Source: Coriaria nepalensis (Eukaryota; Streptophyta; Magnoliopsida; Cucurbitales; Coriariaceae). Taken from it: 64,000 nucleotides of DNA. Both the position numbers and the translations under genes were made by a program. Positions 12,790 through 26,735 of the stretch are shown here, in pieces. The notes under the pieces were generated by a model. That model was not told the DNA's origin. It worked only from the letters and a program-made list of their open reading frames with translations, and ran no database searches. Every line of letters begins with the position of its first letter. Position 1 is the first letter of the stretch. Location: assembly GCA_027186245.1 (NCBI GenBank), contig CP114495.1:7308501-7372500 (forward strand), read 5' to 3'.

Positions 12790-13671
12790 TGGCTCAAGTG
12801 GTGCTTCCAGACCCTCTTGAACCTACCAAAACCATAATCCACACCCAACTAACTAAACTAAAGCAACCAGAGGTTCAAAACCAAATTCAACTAACCAAAC
12901 TAATTTCAGCAACCAATCAAACCAAAACCATAAACTTCAACACAATTTCAGCAAATGAAAACCATAATTCATTACAATCTGTCCAGGAAAATGAAAAATT
13001 ATCAAACTAACTAAACCAAAACCACATTAAGGATGTATCCAAAACAACTAGGCTTAAACACCTCTTGCTGTTTTGCGGTGAAATTTATTTTTATATCAAC
13101 AATAACCACTTCTTGCTTTGATATCATATGAATGTATGCTTTGTAAAAAAGATATCGGTAAGAATGGGTGTAAGGACACGACTGACTACAACTTCTTTAC
13201 CCTAAAATTAAATAGAAACATAAAATAATTAAGATTAATATACAAAATTATAAGCTAAATAATAAAAAAAAATTTGAAATTTTAACTAAACAATTGATTC
13301 TCGATGGCTAGAGGGAGTAGTCTTAGTTTTTGACTTATCAACTCGATTGCTCGAGACGCCTTACTGCAGAGCCCTCGAGCAATCAAGAAGATAAATCAAA
13401 GACTTACCATATTCAACACAAGTTCAATTTGAACACCCAAAATTCAGTCCACCCACACCAAAAAATACTTGACAATCTAGTTTCCTTCCAAATTTCAAAA
13501 ATTTCACTAAATGAAATAATGATAACATACATGCGATGAAGCTTTCGTGCTTTCGGCCATTGATTCTAGCACCAACTTAGCTTGCTTAATGTCATTCACG
13601 GCTTCCTTCGGCAAATCATCCTTTGGCCTGTTCTTTTTCTTCTCAAAACTTGGATTCTTAGTGTGAACCAT
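12790..13671 (-). pseudogene. DUF1985-type Mutator gene remnant with first exon, minus strand
   Basis: On the minus strand, exon 1 (13671-13531) encodes an intact lysine-rich 47-aa start (MVHTKNPSFEKKKNRPKDDL...) and ends at a good GTATGT donor. After an intron with acceptor near 13205, the sequence is a mirror copy of the fragment at 11.48 kb: a frame containing MISKQEVVIVDIKI, then QQEVFKPSCFGYILNVV. A frameshift or stop separates the acceptor region from this block, so the gene is dead. The initial Lys-rich exon followed by the ISKQEVV block is also the order seen in the 54.1-54.9 kb gene remnant. Confidence 0.5.
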
Positions 13672-13679
13672 GACTACTT

Positions 13680-15690
13680 CGAGAATGGTGGTATAAAGAA
13701 GATTAAGAATATGAAGATGTTAATTGGTTACCGTTAATATATGTGATAAGATGAGGGTATTTTTAGTATTTTTATTACTTTTTTTATATAAATGATAAAA
13801 AATGCGAGGGCTATTCTACCAATAAAAAAAAAATTAAAGTATTCGACTCATTCATTAAAAAAAAAAACTAATTATAAACATGAAAATTGATTTTAAAAAA
13901 TTAAAATCCCATTGATTATCTAACCAAATAAACACAAAAAAAAAAAAATTTCATTCATCATTCTCATTTTTATTTTCATTCGTTAAAAAAATGAAACAGA
14001 TAAAAAAAATGTATTATTCATATTCCTATTTTTATTCTCTATTTTATTATCATTCTCATTCACTCAAGGACTTGAACCAAATATATCCTAACTTTTTTAA
14101 AGTACTCTCATGTGTGTATTCGAGTAAGTTTTCCATTATATTGGTAGAATACTTTTACCTCTATTGTTATTGTATTTGATTTTAAATCAAGTTTATTTAA
14201 TTTACAATACATTTAAATTAAATTATTATTAATTTAATAATCTTATAATTAATTAATTATAAACTTTGAGATCAAATATTGGTTTTTAGTAAAGTGTCAA
14301 GTTTATAGAAGATGTTGTAAGTATAGTATTTTCCAAAAGAGTCTATTTGATTATTATTGTGCAATTTAATTATTTTATATAATCAGTGTCTCGACTCATC
14401 TTAAAGGCATGATTTTACTTTTAAAGCATAATAGATAAATTATGTAAATTATTATATTTTTTTAAGCAATTTATGTAATGAATTTACTGAAACTTTTTTT
14501 ATACCATATTAATCTTTAGAGATTTTGCTAGTGTACTACAAATCATAAGTCATAGGACATACTTTCATTAACACATGAGGGACAAATTTCGACTTGAAAA
14601 TCCACAACCATTGGATAAGATACTTTACACTTAATGATTCACCATTTATAACTCTTAGCTAGAGGTTTTTTAGAATGATGTCAGAGTAAAAATTTAGAGT
14701 AAAAATTTTATGTATAAGATATAATAGTAGTTTCAAGTTTAAGAATCATAAATACATTATAATTATTAAATAATTTTTATTAATAATTAATATAATTACT
14801 TTTGAAAATTATTTAAGTATCCATGTTTAATAAATTTAGTCCATATTAAGTATTTATATATTTATCCCCATGTTACCTAGCATCAATAATTATGAGATCA
14901 GTTTTCTCCATAAAAGAACAACCTATGTAATAATGTTATCGCACTTTCAATATCCTTCATGATTATTTATAAATGAATCATATATATTTTCGACTTTAAG
15001 CTACTTCAATTTCAATTAGCAAGATTTTTATTATAATTTCAAGCGTATAACTAAACTCCTTGACTTTATCTTAATATATAAAAGTAGATATATAAAATTA
15101 ATATAATTAATTTAATAAATATGATAAATTAAATATCTTTTATTACATTAATCAATTTATTAATATCCACTATAACAAGATTGTCCACACAATTATTCCA
15201 TCGCGTTTAACCCTATTCGTTTGGTAGAGATAATTTATACATTGCATTCTATCAGTTGCATAAAGGCCAATAGTTTCTAGATCTCCTTTTAATAGGAAAG
15301 CACTTCAGTCATTATTCCACAACCATTGGCTTTGGTGTCCACTCGCTCTATTATGTTCATGTCTCTCTACTTTCTACTATCTCTCTATGTTCGCATAAGG
15401 TGATATAATTATAGTACATGTTTAAATTTATGATAAGACATTCTAGAAAACACAGATTATGAAATAGTATCCGAAATAGGTTCTAAATAATTTATAATGA
15501 AAATTTCTAAAAATCCACTATATAGGTAATAAAGATCCATGTACATTACTTGAATAATAATTAAAAAAAAAAAAAATTCAATATATATGTTTATTTAATA
15601 ATAAAAACCTACTTGTCAATTGAAATCAATAAAAAAATTATTTAAACTTACGAACATTGTCGAAAAAGGTCAAGAGTCAAAGTATTTAAT
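13680..15690. other. AT-rich spacer upstream of PTH2
   Basis: AT-rich sequence without convincing coding frames or recognisable transposon domains. The last ~100 bases become GC-richer and merge into the PTH2 promoter and leader. Confidence 0.5.
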
Positions 15691-15779
15691 CGGACCGGAA
15701 AGCACTGTAGCGTTAATAAAACCCGGTCTGAATCTGTCACCTTCCTCTCTTACATCACTTTTCTTCACAACGATAGAGC

Positions 15780-16220
15780 TTTCAGTCATGGCTGTGTGAG
15801 TTGGGGCCCGTCTGTCTGATCTAGGGTTCTTTTCGTTCTTGATATTTCCAGCCGATCGTCAAATGCTGCTTTCATCACTATCACGCTGAGGTAAAACAAA
15901 CCTTTTCCCTTCGTCTCTTCTGTTTGTTTCGCGGCAAAGTTTCACCTTGCTTCTTGTTAGTTAAGCGGTTCAAAATGGAACGAAATTGGAAATTTGAAGT
16001 ATTTTATCAATCATTTCCTTCATTCCTATATTAATTCAAAATTCTCCAAAAATTTATTCGGTTTCTTACACTGTTCGTGTGGAGTAATGTAGCGATTCCT
16101 TGAAATTTCTGTTTTTGATAAGTTATCAATTGCTTTCTTTTAGAGACTTAACTTCCTGCTTCTGGATTTAATCTGAGTGGGAGTGATATTTGAGCGGCTG
16201 GTTATATAGCTCAAGATTGA
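15780..16220 (+). promoter_or_regulatory. PTH2 leader with 5'-UTR intron and a three-codon upstream ORF
   Basis: GC-richer leader sequence begins near 15780. It contains a minimal upstream frame at 15788-15799 (ATG GCT GTG TGA, Met-Ala-Val-stop). A donor (GCTGAG|GTAAAA at 15891) and an acceptor (CTTTTAG ending at 16143) define a probable 253-bp leader intron. The main ATG follows at 16221. A short upstream ORF can lower translation of the main frame, but its effect here is inferred. Confidence 0.45.
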
Positions 16221-19200
16221 ATGGATTTTACGTGGCTTAGTGCCATTGTCGTTGGGGCAGGCTGCCTTGTTTTGGGATACTGCATTGGTTCCAATTATAC
16301 TCTTCGCCGAATCTTTATAAAAGCGAAAGTAGCCAAAGATAGTACTGCTGTTGGTAATGGGAAAAGGGCCAAGTCTAAAGACTCTCTTGAGATTGAAAGT
16401 CTGGCTGAAATACTTGACGACTTCAAAATGGTATTACATCTCTCTCTGTTTATGACTGTGTATAGTCAATCGAACATGCAACCTGTAATGACATAAAGAA
16501 GGTAAGGACAGTTGTGAAAATTCGCTAAGTTTTTTGTCGGTTTTTATGCAGATATTAGTGGTGAGGAATGATCTGAAGATGGGTAAAGGGAAAATTGCCG
16601 CTCAATGCAGGTGGGATGTCAAGTTTTTTTTTTTTGGTTCATTCAATTATTTCTGTTTTCCACATCTATGGCTGCCATCTCTTAATTGGTTGAGCTTGTT
16701 TAGGTCTTTTATTGAGATTTTATGTTGTTGGTGTTTTCTAAATTTCTTGTCAGTGAGAAAGCAGAGTGCTTATTATCTCTACATGTTCATTTGATCCATG
16801 CTTCTTGTTCATTTTCTTACATTTTGAAACTAACTAGTGGCCTCAGTATGAAAGAGATGATGAGATTTGGAAAGAAGAGAGGAAAATGAATTACTAAGGG
16901 AAAAAACAAAGGAAAGTTGTCAGACAGATGTTTCTGAAATCATTTATAGAACCATAGAGTATTTTCTCTATTTCAACTTTAGACAATGGCAAAGCCATTT
17001 TTTATCTTATATTTTTAAGTTTTGGAACATATTCATAGACTTGTCAATAACAATTTGATCACAACAAAGGGTTTTTTTTTTTTTTTTTTGGGTTCTTTCC
17101 TTCACCCCCTTCCTTTTATCAGCACAACATCCACCTTTTCAGATTCACTTGCAGATTTACTGTAAGTGATTTTCCAAAGATATTAGTGCACTTATCTAGG
17201 CATTTTATTGGTGAATAGAGACCCCTTCCCTTTCTTCCCCACTCTCTGGTACATTATCCTTCATACTATGAAAGGTTTTTTGGAACATATTCGTAGACTT
17301 GTCAATAACAATTTGATCACAACAAAGGTTTTTTTTTTTTTTTTTTGGGTTCTTTCCTTCTCCCCCTTCCTTTTATCAGCACAACATCTACCTTTTCAGA
17401 TTCACTTGCAGATTTACTGTAAGTGATTTTCCAAAGATATTAGTGCACTTATCTAGGCATTTTATTGGTGGATAGAGATCCCTTCCCTTTCTTCGCCACT
17501 CTCTGGTACATTATCCTTCATACTATGAAAGGTAGGATCTGTCTTTTTGTTAATTCCACGTGCAGGTGATATGGAACAGTCAGTAAACAAAACACATTTT
17601 ATTGTGTCACTTTTTTAAATTTGTGGGCAGACATATCATTATGGAATAATTCTTCTCAAGAGAAAATTATATAATAAAACCATAGATAAATTAATAGATT
17701 AATAGATTGTGAGAGTAAATAAGCAACACCTTTATAAGTTCTTTCCAGCTTATTCCTTCCAAGTTTTCTGCAAAAGAATGTATTTTCTTAGTGAATCGGA
17801 CTTCTGTTTTTTTATTTAATCCTTTTGTCTTCGCTGGACTTGCTGCCCATGGATGTGCACCAAATCATGCTCCATGTTCTGAGGCTTAGATCTGTTTTCT
17901 GGATATCATACACTTTGTAGGTGTACCTTTAAAAAAAAATTTCTATTGCCTTGAGGTCGTTACATATATAATTTAATAACAATAATAGATGGACAAGTTT
18001 TGTATTTATTGTCATCTTTTGGGAGGCTGACTAATGTTGCAAGTTCTCTTTTGCCATGTATTATATCATGGAGTGCTTGATTGTTGAATTAGGTATCACC
18101 TTAATGTTGTTATATCTTAGTGATTGGATTTTCATATATATATATATGTATATATTTTAAAGTAGAGCTGCATTTCTTTTTATATTTAAATTGTGATGCA
18201 AACATAACTGTTTCTTTCTTTAGTCATGCCACATTGGGTCTCTACAAGAAGCTTGATCGTCGAGCTCCAAAAGCTCTAAACCGGTACCACCACAGCAATC
18301 CTTATTATATATGTGGGAGTTTGAACAATTTGGAAATATAAGTTTTGTTTTCTGATTGTTTCTCTGACTAAATTAGTTCATATATAGGTGGGAGATGTGC
18401 GCGCAACCAAAGGTGGTTGTAAAGATCGAAAGTGAGGAAGATATGCTAGTTTTGCAAGTTAGTATTATTTTGACAAATATTGTGTCTAGTTACTGGTTCA
18501 TTATGTGCTTCCTTCCCCAAAGAAAAGGAGGTTTGATTCCTTGTATGCCAAGTTGTTAGTAAAGGATTAGTCCTTTTGACTGCATTTTCTTTCACGCCTG
18601 GCGGTTATTGCCTATCTCCACTAATTGAATTTTAATCCTTTTTCCCTTTTTTTTCAGGAGAGGGTGAAATCGCTGAAGTTACCAACTCATATAACAATTG
18701 ATGCTGGGAGAACCCAGATTGCCCCAAGTAAGTTGCCAAATTTCATTCTTTGAAATTGATACGATTTCACAGATAGATCATTCTTCAAGATGGTTGTCCC
18801 ATGATTATTGATGAATGATAAAAATTTGAATACAAGAACGGAAGGAGGCAGGGGAGAAGAGAAAAAGCGGGGGGGGGAGGTGGGGGGGGGGGGGGGGAGG
18901 ATGATGAGCGACGGTTCGTTTTTTTTTTTAATGAAAAACAAACAAAGAAATGACTTAAAATTTGTATTCATCTTGTCAAATATCAAGTGTTCTAAAAGCT
19001 TTCAAAGTGCCTCAACCTAGTCATTTTTTCGAGCTGCTTAATTGGTTTTGATATCCAAATCTATTTCTGTTACTATCTGTGCAAGTGTTTTAATGGGTTT
19101 TGGGATATAAGAGATTTCATTGCCGTGCTCAACATTTTAGGAACAAGTATGTACTCACGCTGAACATTTTAAAAACAACAAAGAATCTACAATGGGGAAA

Positions 19201-19711
19201 GGCTCTCCAAATTTGAATTGCAAGTGACATCATTTATACGGAACTCTATTTTGAAGAATGATTATTTAGTCGAACACCCGATTCATTGGTAACATCTGAT
19301 TCTGATAGGTTATCTAGTTATTACTATATTATCAATTTGTTAGTTAAGTCCCACATGCCGTTTTTTTTTTTTTTCCCCCAGGTAGTTGACTTTACTGATC
19401 ATAGAGGGACATGAAAGCTACTAACTATAATAGAAGTATAATTGTACACTCTTTCAGCTGCAATTGTTTCTGTAAATCTTAACCTGTAAAGCTCGTTATA
19501 AGGTTTACCTAATGCAACTTTGGTCTTTCCCATTTGCAGATTCGAGGACAGTCATGGCCATTCTCGGTAAGTTTCTCATTCCGATCTTGTCCAAAACTAA
19601 AAGAGCTGGATGTGAAAACAAACCTAACTTGTAAAAGCTATTGAATTTTCTGGTGTCACAGGACCTGTAGAAGTAGTCGATGAAGTGACCGGTGGCCTGA
19701 AACTTCTATAG
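16221..19711 (+). CDS. PTH2: Peptidyl-tRNA hydrolase 2 (PTH2/Bit1 family), complete, 7 exons
   Basis: Hydrolyses the ester bond of peptidyl-tRNA to recycle tRNA from aborted translation (family knowledge). Exons are 16221-16430, 16552-16610, 18224-18283, 18388-18457, 18658-18727, 19540-19566 and 19662-19711; all have GT-AG borders and the phases add up to 181 aa. Residues ~7-25 form one hydrophobic helix, as in eukaryotic PTH2 anchored to the mitochondrial outer membrane. The catalytic domain starts at ~71 with VVRNDLKMGKGKIAAQC, then SHATLGLYKKL, WEMCAQPKVVVK, DAGRTQIAP and the C-terminal GPVEVVDEVTGGLKLL. All expected blocks are present in order. Introns hold a 257-bp tandem duplication (intron 2) and a G-run (intron 5). 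RPL13 follows on the same strand. Confidence 0.95.
17018..17532. repeat. 257-bp tandem duplication in PTH2 intron 2
   Basis: The segment 17018-17275 is repeated head-to-tail at 17276-17532 with an offset of 257 bases and few differences. Both copies begin around TTTGGAACATATTC and end with ACTATGAAAGG. Each copy carries a long T-run. High similarity indicates a recent event. Confidence 0.9.
18869..18900 (+). repeat. G-run in PTH2 intron 5, candidate G-quadruplex
   Basis: On the coding strand nine Gs, AGG, T, then seventeen Gs and AGG occur within 32 bases. Such a sequence can form a G-quadruplex in DNA or in the pre-mRNA. It lies 142 bases downstream of the exon-5 donor. Length may be inaccurate because sequencing of homopolymers is error-prone. 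Confidence 0.8.
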
Positions 19712-20360
19712 CTGTCAATTACAGGTGGCATGTGATGATAAGAGGGATTCCATGCTTCATGGAATTGCAATAGTCATTTCTGCATGAAAGGCATTGTGGT
19801 ATGAAGAAAAGATTAGTACTAGGCAATCTCGATCGATGAGTGAATATAGCAGGTGCTAGATAAGTGAACAGATTAGTACTTGGCTGCCTGCATTAACAGA
19901 ATCAATCAGGACCTTCTTGATTTATATGTTTTTAACATTTATTGAGGTTTTGGCCGCTGGGTTTGTTTTTCTTATGAATGACTGACAGTCGCTTACTTAA
20001 ATCTGTTAAAGGCCCTCTCTTTAAGTTGGAGTGGAGTGGAGCTCGGGAAGAAGTCTACCTAAAAACGTTCATGGCTTTATTTTCATTTCTCTATAGATTC
20101 TACTCGGTTCCAAAATTGAGATACCTCATTCATGGGCGGCGACAAGAGGCGGCTAGGGTGGCTGCTGCCTGCTCTTCTCAATTTTATTTTTATTTTTTAT
20201 TTTTAAAGAAAGAAAGAAAGAAGGAAGGAAGGAAGGTTCAAATGAGAAACAAAGGAAAATAAAGTGTTATTATTTTAGCAGTAAACATTTAAAATGGGAT
20301 TTTTTTTAAGCTTAAAGAAATAAAATATAAAATATTAAGCTTAAAAGTTGAATTTACTGT
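19712..20360. other. PTH2 3'-UTR and PTH2-RPL13 spacer
   Basis: Follows the PTH2 stop directly. It includes an (AAAG)n/(AAGG)n microsatellite near 20205-20236. The frames here show no recognisable protein. The spacer to the RPL13 promoter is short, so the two housekeeping genes are close, same-strand neighbours. Confidence 0.5.
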
Positions 20361-20417
20361 ACCGGGTCGGCCCAAATAAAAAGCCCAAAAGGAGAAATAA
20401 AACCCTACTAGGGTTTT
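20361..20417 (+). promoter_or_regulatory. RPL13 promoter motifs: site II (GGCCCA) and inverted telo-box pair
   Basis: CGGCCCAAAT (~20369-20376) matches the site II core used by TCP factors, with a second AGCCCA just downstream. At 20399-20417 the 19-mer AAAACCCTACTAGGGTTTT is two telo-boxes (AAACCCTA) arranged as a palindrome around one C. Site II plus telo-box is the typical promoter signature of plant ribosomal protein genes, which supports this as the RPL13 promoter. Confidence 0.75.
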
Positions 20418-20497
20418 CTGTACTCAATACATATACATTAGCTGCCATTTTAAAAGTCATTTTGGAGAAGACGAGACACAGAGGAGGCGGTACTGTC

Positions 20498-22182
<1,685 letters not shown>

Positions 22183-24668
22183 GCTTGTTTGAAATGAGAA
22201 GGAAGAGCTTTTCTGTTTTGTGTTTCTTAGATATTCTCTTTTTTTCTTGAACTTGGTTTTGCCCTTAGGTTTCTAATCCTACTTTGTTCAACCTAAGCGC
22301 ATTTGAAGTTATATGTAATGACAGTGTGGATTGATCAGTATTCTGTTCTTAAATTTTTGACTGAAGTGATTTAAGGAATTGGTCGGTCAGTCATTAGATA
22401 AATACTGAAGTGATGAATGATATTTGACGTTCGATTTATAATGTTTAACCCCAAACTTGCCACACAAACTTTAGTCTGCACTTCTTTGTTTATTTGCGTT
22501 TTGAAGGGTAATTATAGGAAGTGGAGCTATGTATTATGTAATACGGTAGAGATATGTGGTAGGCAATTTCCCCCAATTTTTTTTTTTTTTTTAATATTTA
22601 TTAAATTTTATTTACTCCTGGAGTTCTTATCATTACATTAATAATAGCTACAGATTGATCCAATGAAGAAAGAGTTGTGCATGATTTTTTCTTTTTTGGC
22701 CAATAAACCTTAAGATATGAAACATTTTGAGGCAATTTTATATAAATTTAAATCTTTATAATATGTTTTATAAGAAAAATTACACGTTGTATTCACCTAA
22801 AATTTACTTTTATTTGCTCATTGATCTCTAATTTAATTCCACAGTTTTCTAATAATATTCACATTAAATTAGTTATATTTAATTTTAAGTTTAATTTTCT
22901 AAAAATAGTATTCAAAATTTTAATAATATATTATCTCTCCTAGTAATACTCTCATTTAACTATTTTATAAAATAAATAATTATAATAAAATAAATAATTA
23001 TAATAAAAAAGTATAATAGAGAAATCATTAGTGTAAGTGTTATATTAAATAAAATAAAATAAAATTTAAAGAATTTTAAAAAGAGACTAACATATAATGA
23101 TATATTTTGATAAAATGATATAAAAATTATGACCAATATATATTCATTGATTTGATATAAATTTTAAATTTAAATTATAATAAATTTTAAATTTCATTAA
23201 ATATAAATAAAATTATTATATACATATTACATAATTATTAATTAATTACTAAAATTCTGACCTAATTAAAATATTTTTTAATATATTATTCACTTTTTTT
23301 TAATTATTCTTTTCTTTTTTTCAACCCATCGGTCGTCATCACCCTAATCTTCCACCACTGCCACCAACCCAACTCAACCCAACCTCCATCGCAAATTTAA
23401 AAACATATTCTGTCTCTCTCCTTCCATTTTTTATTTATATTTATTTTTGTTACTTCTTCTTTTTTTTTTTTGACCCCAAACCACCAAACTGTTACCCTTT
23501 CATCCTCTGCTACCAAAAAATTCTATCTCTGTGGACAACAAAGATCACAAGATCTTTTAATTTTTGCAAACCAAATCACAAGATAAGTCATGAAATCCAT
23601 GTTGTCTAAAGATAAGGAGATTTCCGATAGAGGTTGGTAGTAACAGAGGAGGTGATAACAGTTTTGATTGTATTGGTAATTGAGTCGAACAAAAAAAAAA
23701 AAAAAGGTAAGAAATTGGACACAAGATTGAGCAAGAATAAAAAACATGATAATTTTACGTTGACGGTAAAAATTGGTGGTGGATGTGGTGAAGGAGGATG
23801 GTAGAAGCCGATGGAATAGAAATAAAAAAGAAAAAGAAAATATGATAAAAATATAAATAAAAATTAAATATTAGGATTAAATTTTTTTATAATTACTTAA
23901 TAATTATATAACATGCTCATGATAATTTTATTAGTATTTAATAGAATTAAATATTTATTATAATTTAAAATTAAATATTTATTATTTTTATATATATTAA
24001 TATTTATATTAAATTTTGACGTAATTTTTTATATCTTAAATTATAGAAAAGTGAATACCTATCTTACTTAATAGGCCGGAGTTAGGTCGGAATTAGGATA
24101 AAAGTACTGTACATACTTACCTTTTAAAATTAATATTTCAATTTAAAATAATTAAAATCTTATATATATGTTGATAATTAAAATATATTTTTTTTCTCCT
24201 AATTTTTATTTAATATTAATATAATTCCTTTGAATTTATATATATATATATATATATAATATATTATGACTTGTCACTTCCAATCTACCCTGCCTTAAAT
24301 TTCTAACTACGACACTTTCAAAGGTTGACCCGTTTCCCTGGTCTTACATACAAAATGAACCCTGGAGGAGTCAAACACGCTGTGATTGACCCAGTGCGCA
24401 CGTGCCCCGTTGGTAGAAATTAAGAATTTTAATAAAACACATGTTTGCATCTTCCCATTTTTCCGGATTTCGAATGAATTTTGGTTCCATTCCATCATCG
24501 TTTTTGGTATTGATCGGAAATCAAAAGTAGTGATATCAATCTATTTTCATTTCTAATATTAAGAAGTGGGAATAAATTAATTTTGGTTATGTTTTCATAT
24601 TTCCATTTACAAATAATATATAAAGAAAAAAAATTAGTATTTATTTATTAAATTAATTTTATTTATGA

Positions 24669-24699
<31 letters not shown>

Positions 24700-26660
24700 T
24701 TTTTGTTATTAATTTTATTTTAAAATTATAAAGATTATATGAATTATAAATTTATATTTATATTATATTAAATATATTAAAATTAATGATTTGAACTATT
24801 CTATCAGCATCTCTAAACTAGATTATATCCTATAATTATTTTAAATTGAAACAAAATTTCATTATGATATAGAAGATAACTTTAGTATTTAAAGCTTGTA
24901 ATGATGATTTTGTTCATTAACGAAGAATACAATTTTCCCTTCTCTTACCACATTTGACTGTAATAGAACTTGTGAAATTATTACATCCATAGATAACCTT
25001 CTTCTAGATTATAGTAATGGGAAGATATTGAAGAAATGAGGCCGATGTCGGACTTGACTACAATTAACTATTTTAGTTTAAAAAATGTGGACAGTTCACT
25101 TCTATCGTGTGCGGTGTTCTTAATGTCGGGCAGGGGACTAATTAGGTATTGACATTATGCTTTTAGCTTAGATAGCCTGTATTTTTCCAACTATGGCTCT
25201 AAAAAAAAAAAAATCAAGGATATGCATTCGGCCGTCATTGATAAGAAAAAAAAAGTTCAAAAATAAAAAATGGTAATAGAGAGGAAAATGGTTGGTGGAC
25301 CATAGACAAGTAGTAGGATGATGATCAATCTCATTCATATCAACTATTTGATTGTGAGTTGATAAGTGATTATTGGATGAAATGAGTCATAAATTTAGAT
25401 ACTTAAAACCCATTAAAACTTGTCAATTATTATATGAAGGAGATGGCATAATAATTTAACTAAATTTGGGATCAATCGTAGTCCAAAAAAGAGTACAATT
25501 TATTATTATTGATCTCAAGTCCAAAAACATCTAGAATCCTAACTACTCGACAAGATCCCTTCCAACTCCCAATCCGCAAAGAAAAGACAAAACTAATTTT
25601 CTAACGTTATTTATTTATTTATTTATTTATTATTATTATTATTTAATAAAATAATTTCTTATGTTGAGCTACTACATCACTGAGAGAAGCTTGATAGGCT
25701 GTTGTTTGCTCTATCTAGCATCTAGCTGTAAGTAGACAAGATATTATGTTTGGTACAACTTTTTTTGGTCGGATTTATGCAAATCAAGTCGAAATCTATA
25801 TAGTACACCAAAAAGTACTATGAGATCGATTTTAGTCATATAAGATCTTGTATGAATTAACGAAGAAAAGAAAATGAAGCTAAAATGATTTGTAGGCAGT
25901 GACAGGACTATTTCCCGATCATACTTTTGGTTCATATGTTTTGTCATGAAATTCAAGAACATAACAGATTGTTGCCTGACAGCTTCTGAGGCTCAGAGTA
26001 TATGTTGTAGTAGCAGTTAGTATTATCCGTAACACGATTTATGTTTATTGGTGTTAGTTGCTCCATTTTCTTGTATATACTACTATATACTATACTGCAC
26101 TACTGTATAACTAATTATTATTATATTATATTATATTATAAATTTGAAAATTTTGAAAATAGTAGTCTAAATCTACTATAACGTTTTTTCTAAACCGTTG
26201 AATATTTGGTACTCTGAATATTCAGCTAGTCGTGCAAAAATAAGTTCGAAAGATGACAAGGAGGAGTCACAATCGGTGCTTTTTTCAACTCTGTGTAAAA
26301 GTTATCCTTTTTTCAAGGAATCATCGCAAGCACCCTTTCGTTAATGAACTTTTAAAATTCATTTTCATCTTTTAAATTTTAAAGTTTTATTAATACTAGA
26401 ATTCACATTCACATCGAAACATCATTAATATCATTAGTGAAGTGATTATTATTTTTAGATTAAAATAATATAAATTAATAATATTTTCTTTTTTATCCGT
26501 CTGCTTAGCTAAGCGGCCGCCTATGCTCGAATGAGGTTGGTTACACCCTGTGTTGTTATTGCAATATATTAATGCATATAATTTCATTGAAGTCTTTTTC
26601 CAAAAGATTTCATAAAATATAATAAATTGAAAAACTTGTCAAAATTCGACTTCACCTTCA
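22183..26660. other. AT-rich intergenic DNA between RPL13 and P450-1
   Basis: No gene is visible. The stretch holds (TA)n runs near 24238 and 24668, an isolated GCACGTGC palindrome (G-box core, 24398-24405) and AT-rich sequence that recurs in duplication copy 2. The small open frames are low-complexity or shared only because of the duplication. Confidence 0.55.
26503..26575. promoter_or_regulatory. GC-rich palindromic block upstream of P450-1, conserved in P450-2
   Basis: GCTTAGCTAAGC (26503-26514), a perfect palindrome, overlaps GCGGCCGC (26513-26520), a second one, in otherwise AT-rich DNA. The following ~50 bases contain GAGGTTGGTTACACCCTG. The block is almost unchanged at 45179-45240, ahead of the second P450. 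TAGCTAAGCGG also fits the tRNA A-box pattern, so it may be part of an old tRNA-derived SINE, although a proper B-box is lacking. Either reading is tentative. Confidence 0.4.
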
Positions 26661-26670
26661 TTTTATAAAT
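26661..26670 (+). promoter_or_regulatory. Probable TATA box of P450-1
   Basis: TTTTATAAAT lies 66 bases upstream of the first ATG and is conserved at the same distance in P450-2 (45336-45345). Position and conservation fit a TATA box with a short leader of about 40 bases. Confidence 0.55.
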
Positions 26671-26735
26671 CATAGTGGAGAAGGAGAAGAAACCATCATC
26701 AATCACACATTTTCCTCCTTGATTGACAGACATAC

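Noticed and set aside
18687..19020. Frames on both strands in PTH2 intron 5
   Set aside because: Produced by the G-run and by purine-rich intron sequence; they overlap each other antisense.
26503..26575. tRNA gene suggested by TAGCTAAGCGG
   Set aside because: The match arises from a palindrome and no standard B-box or cloverleaf follows.
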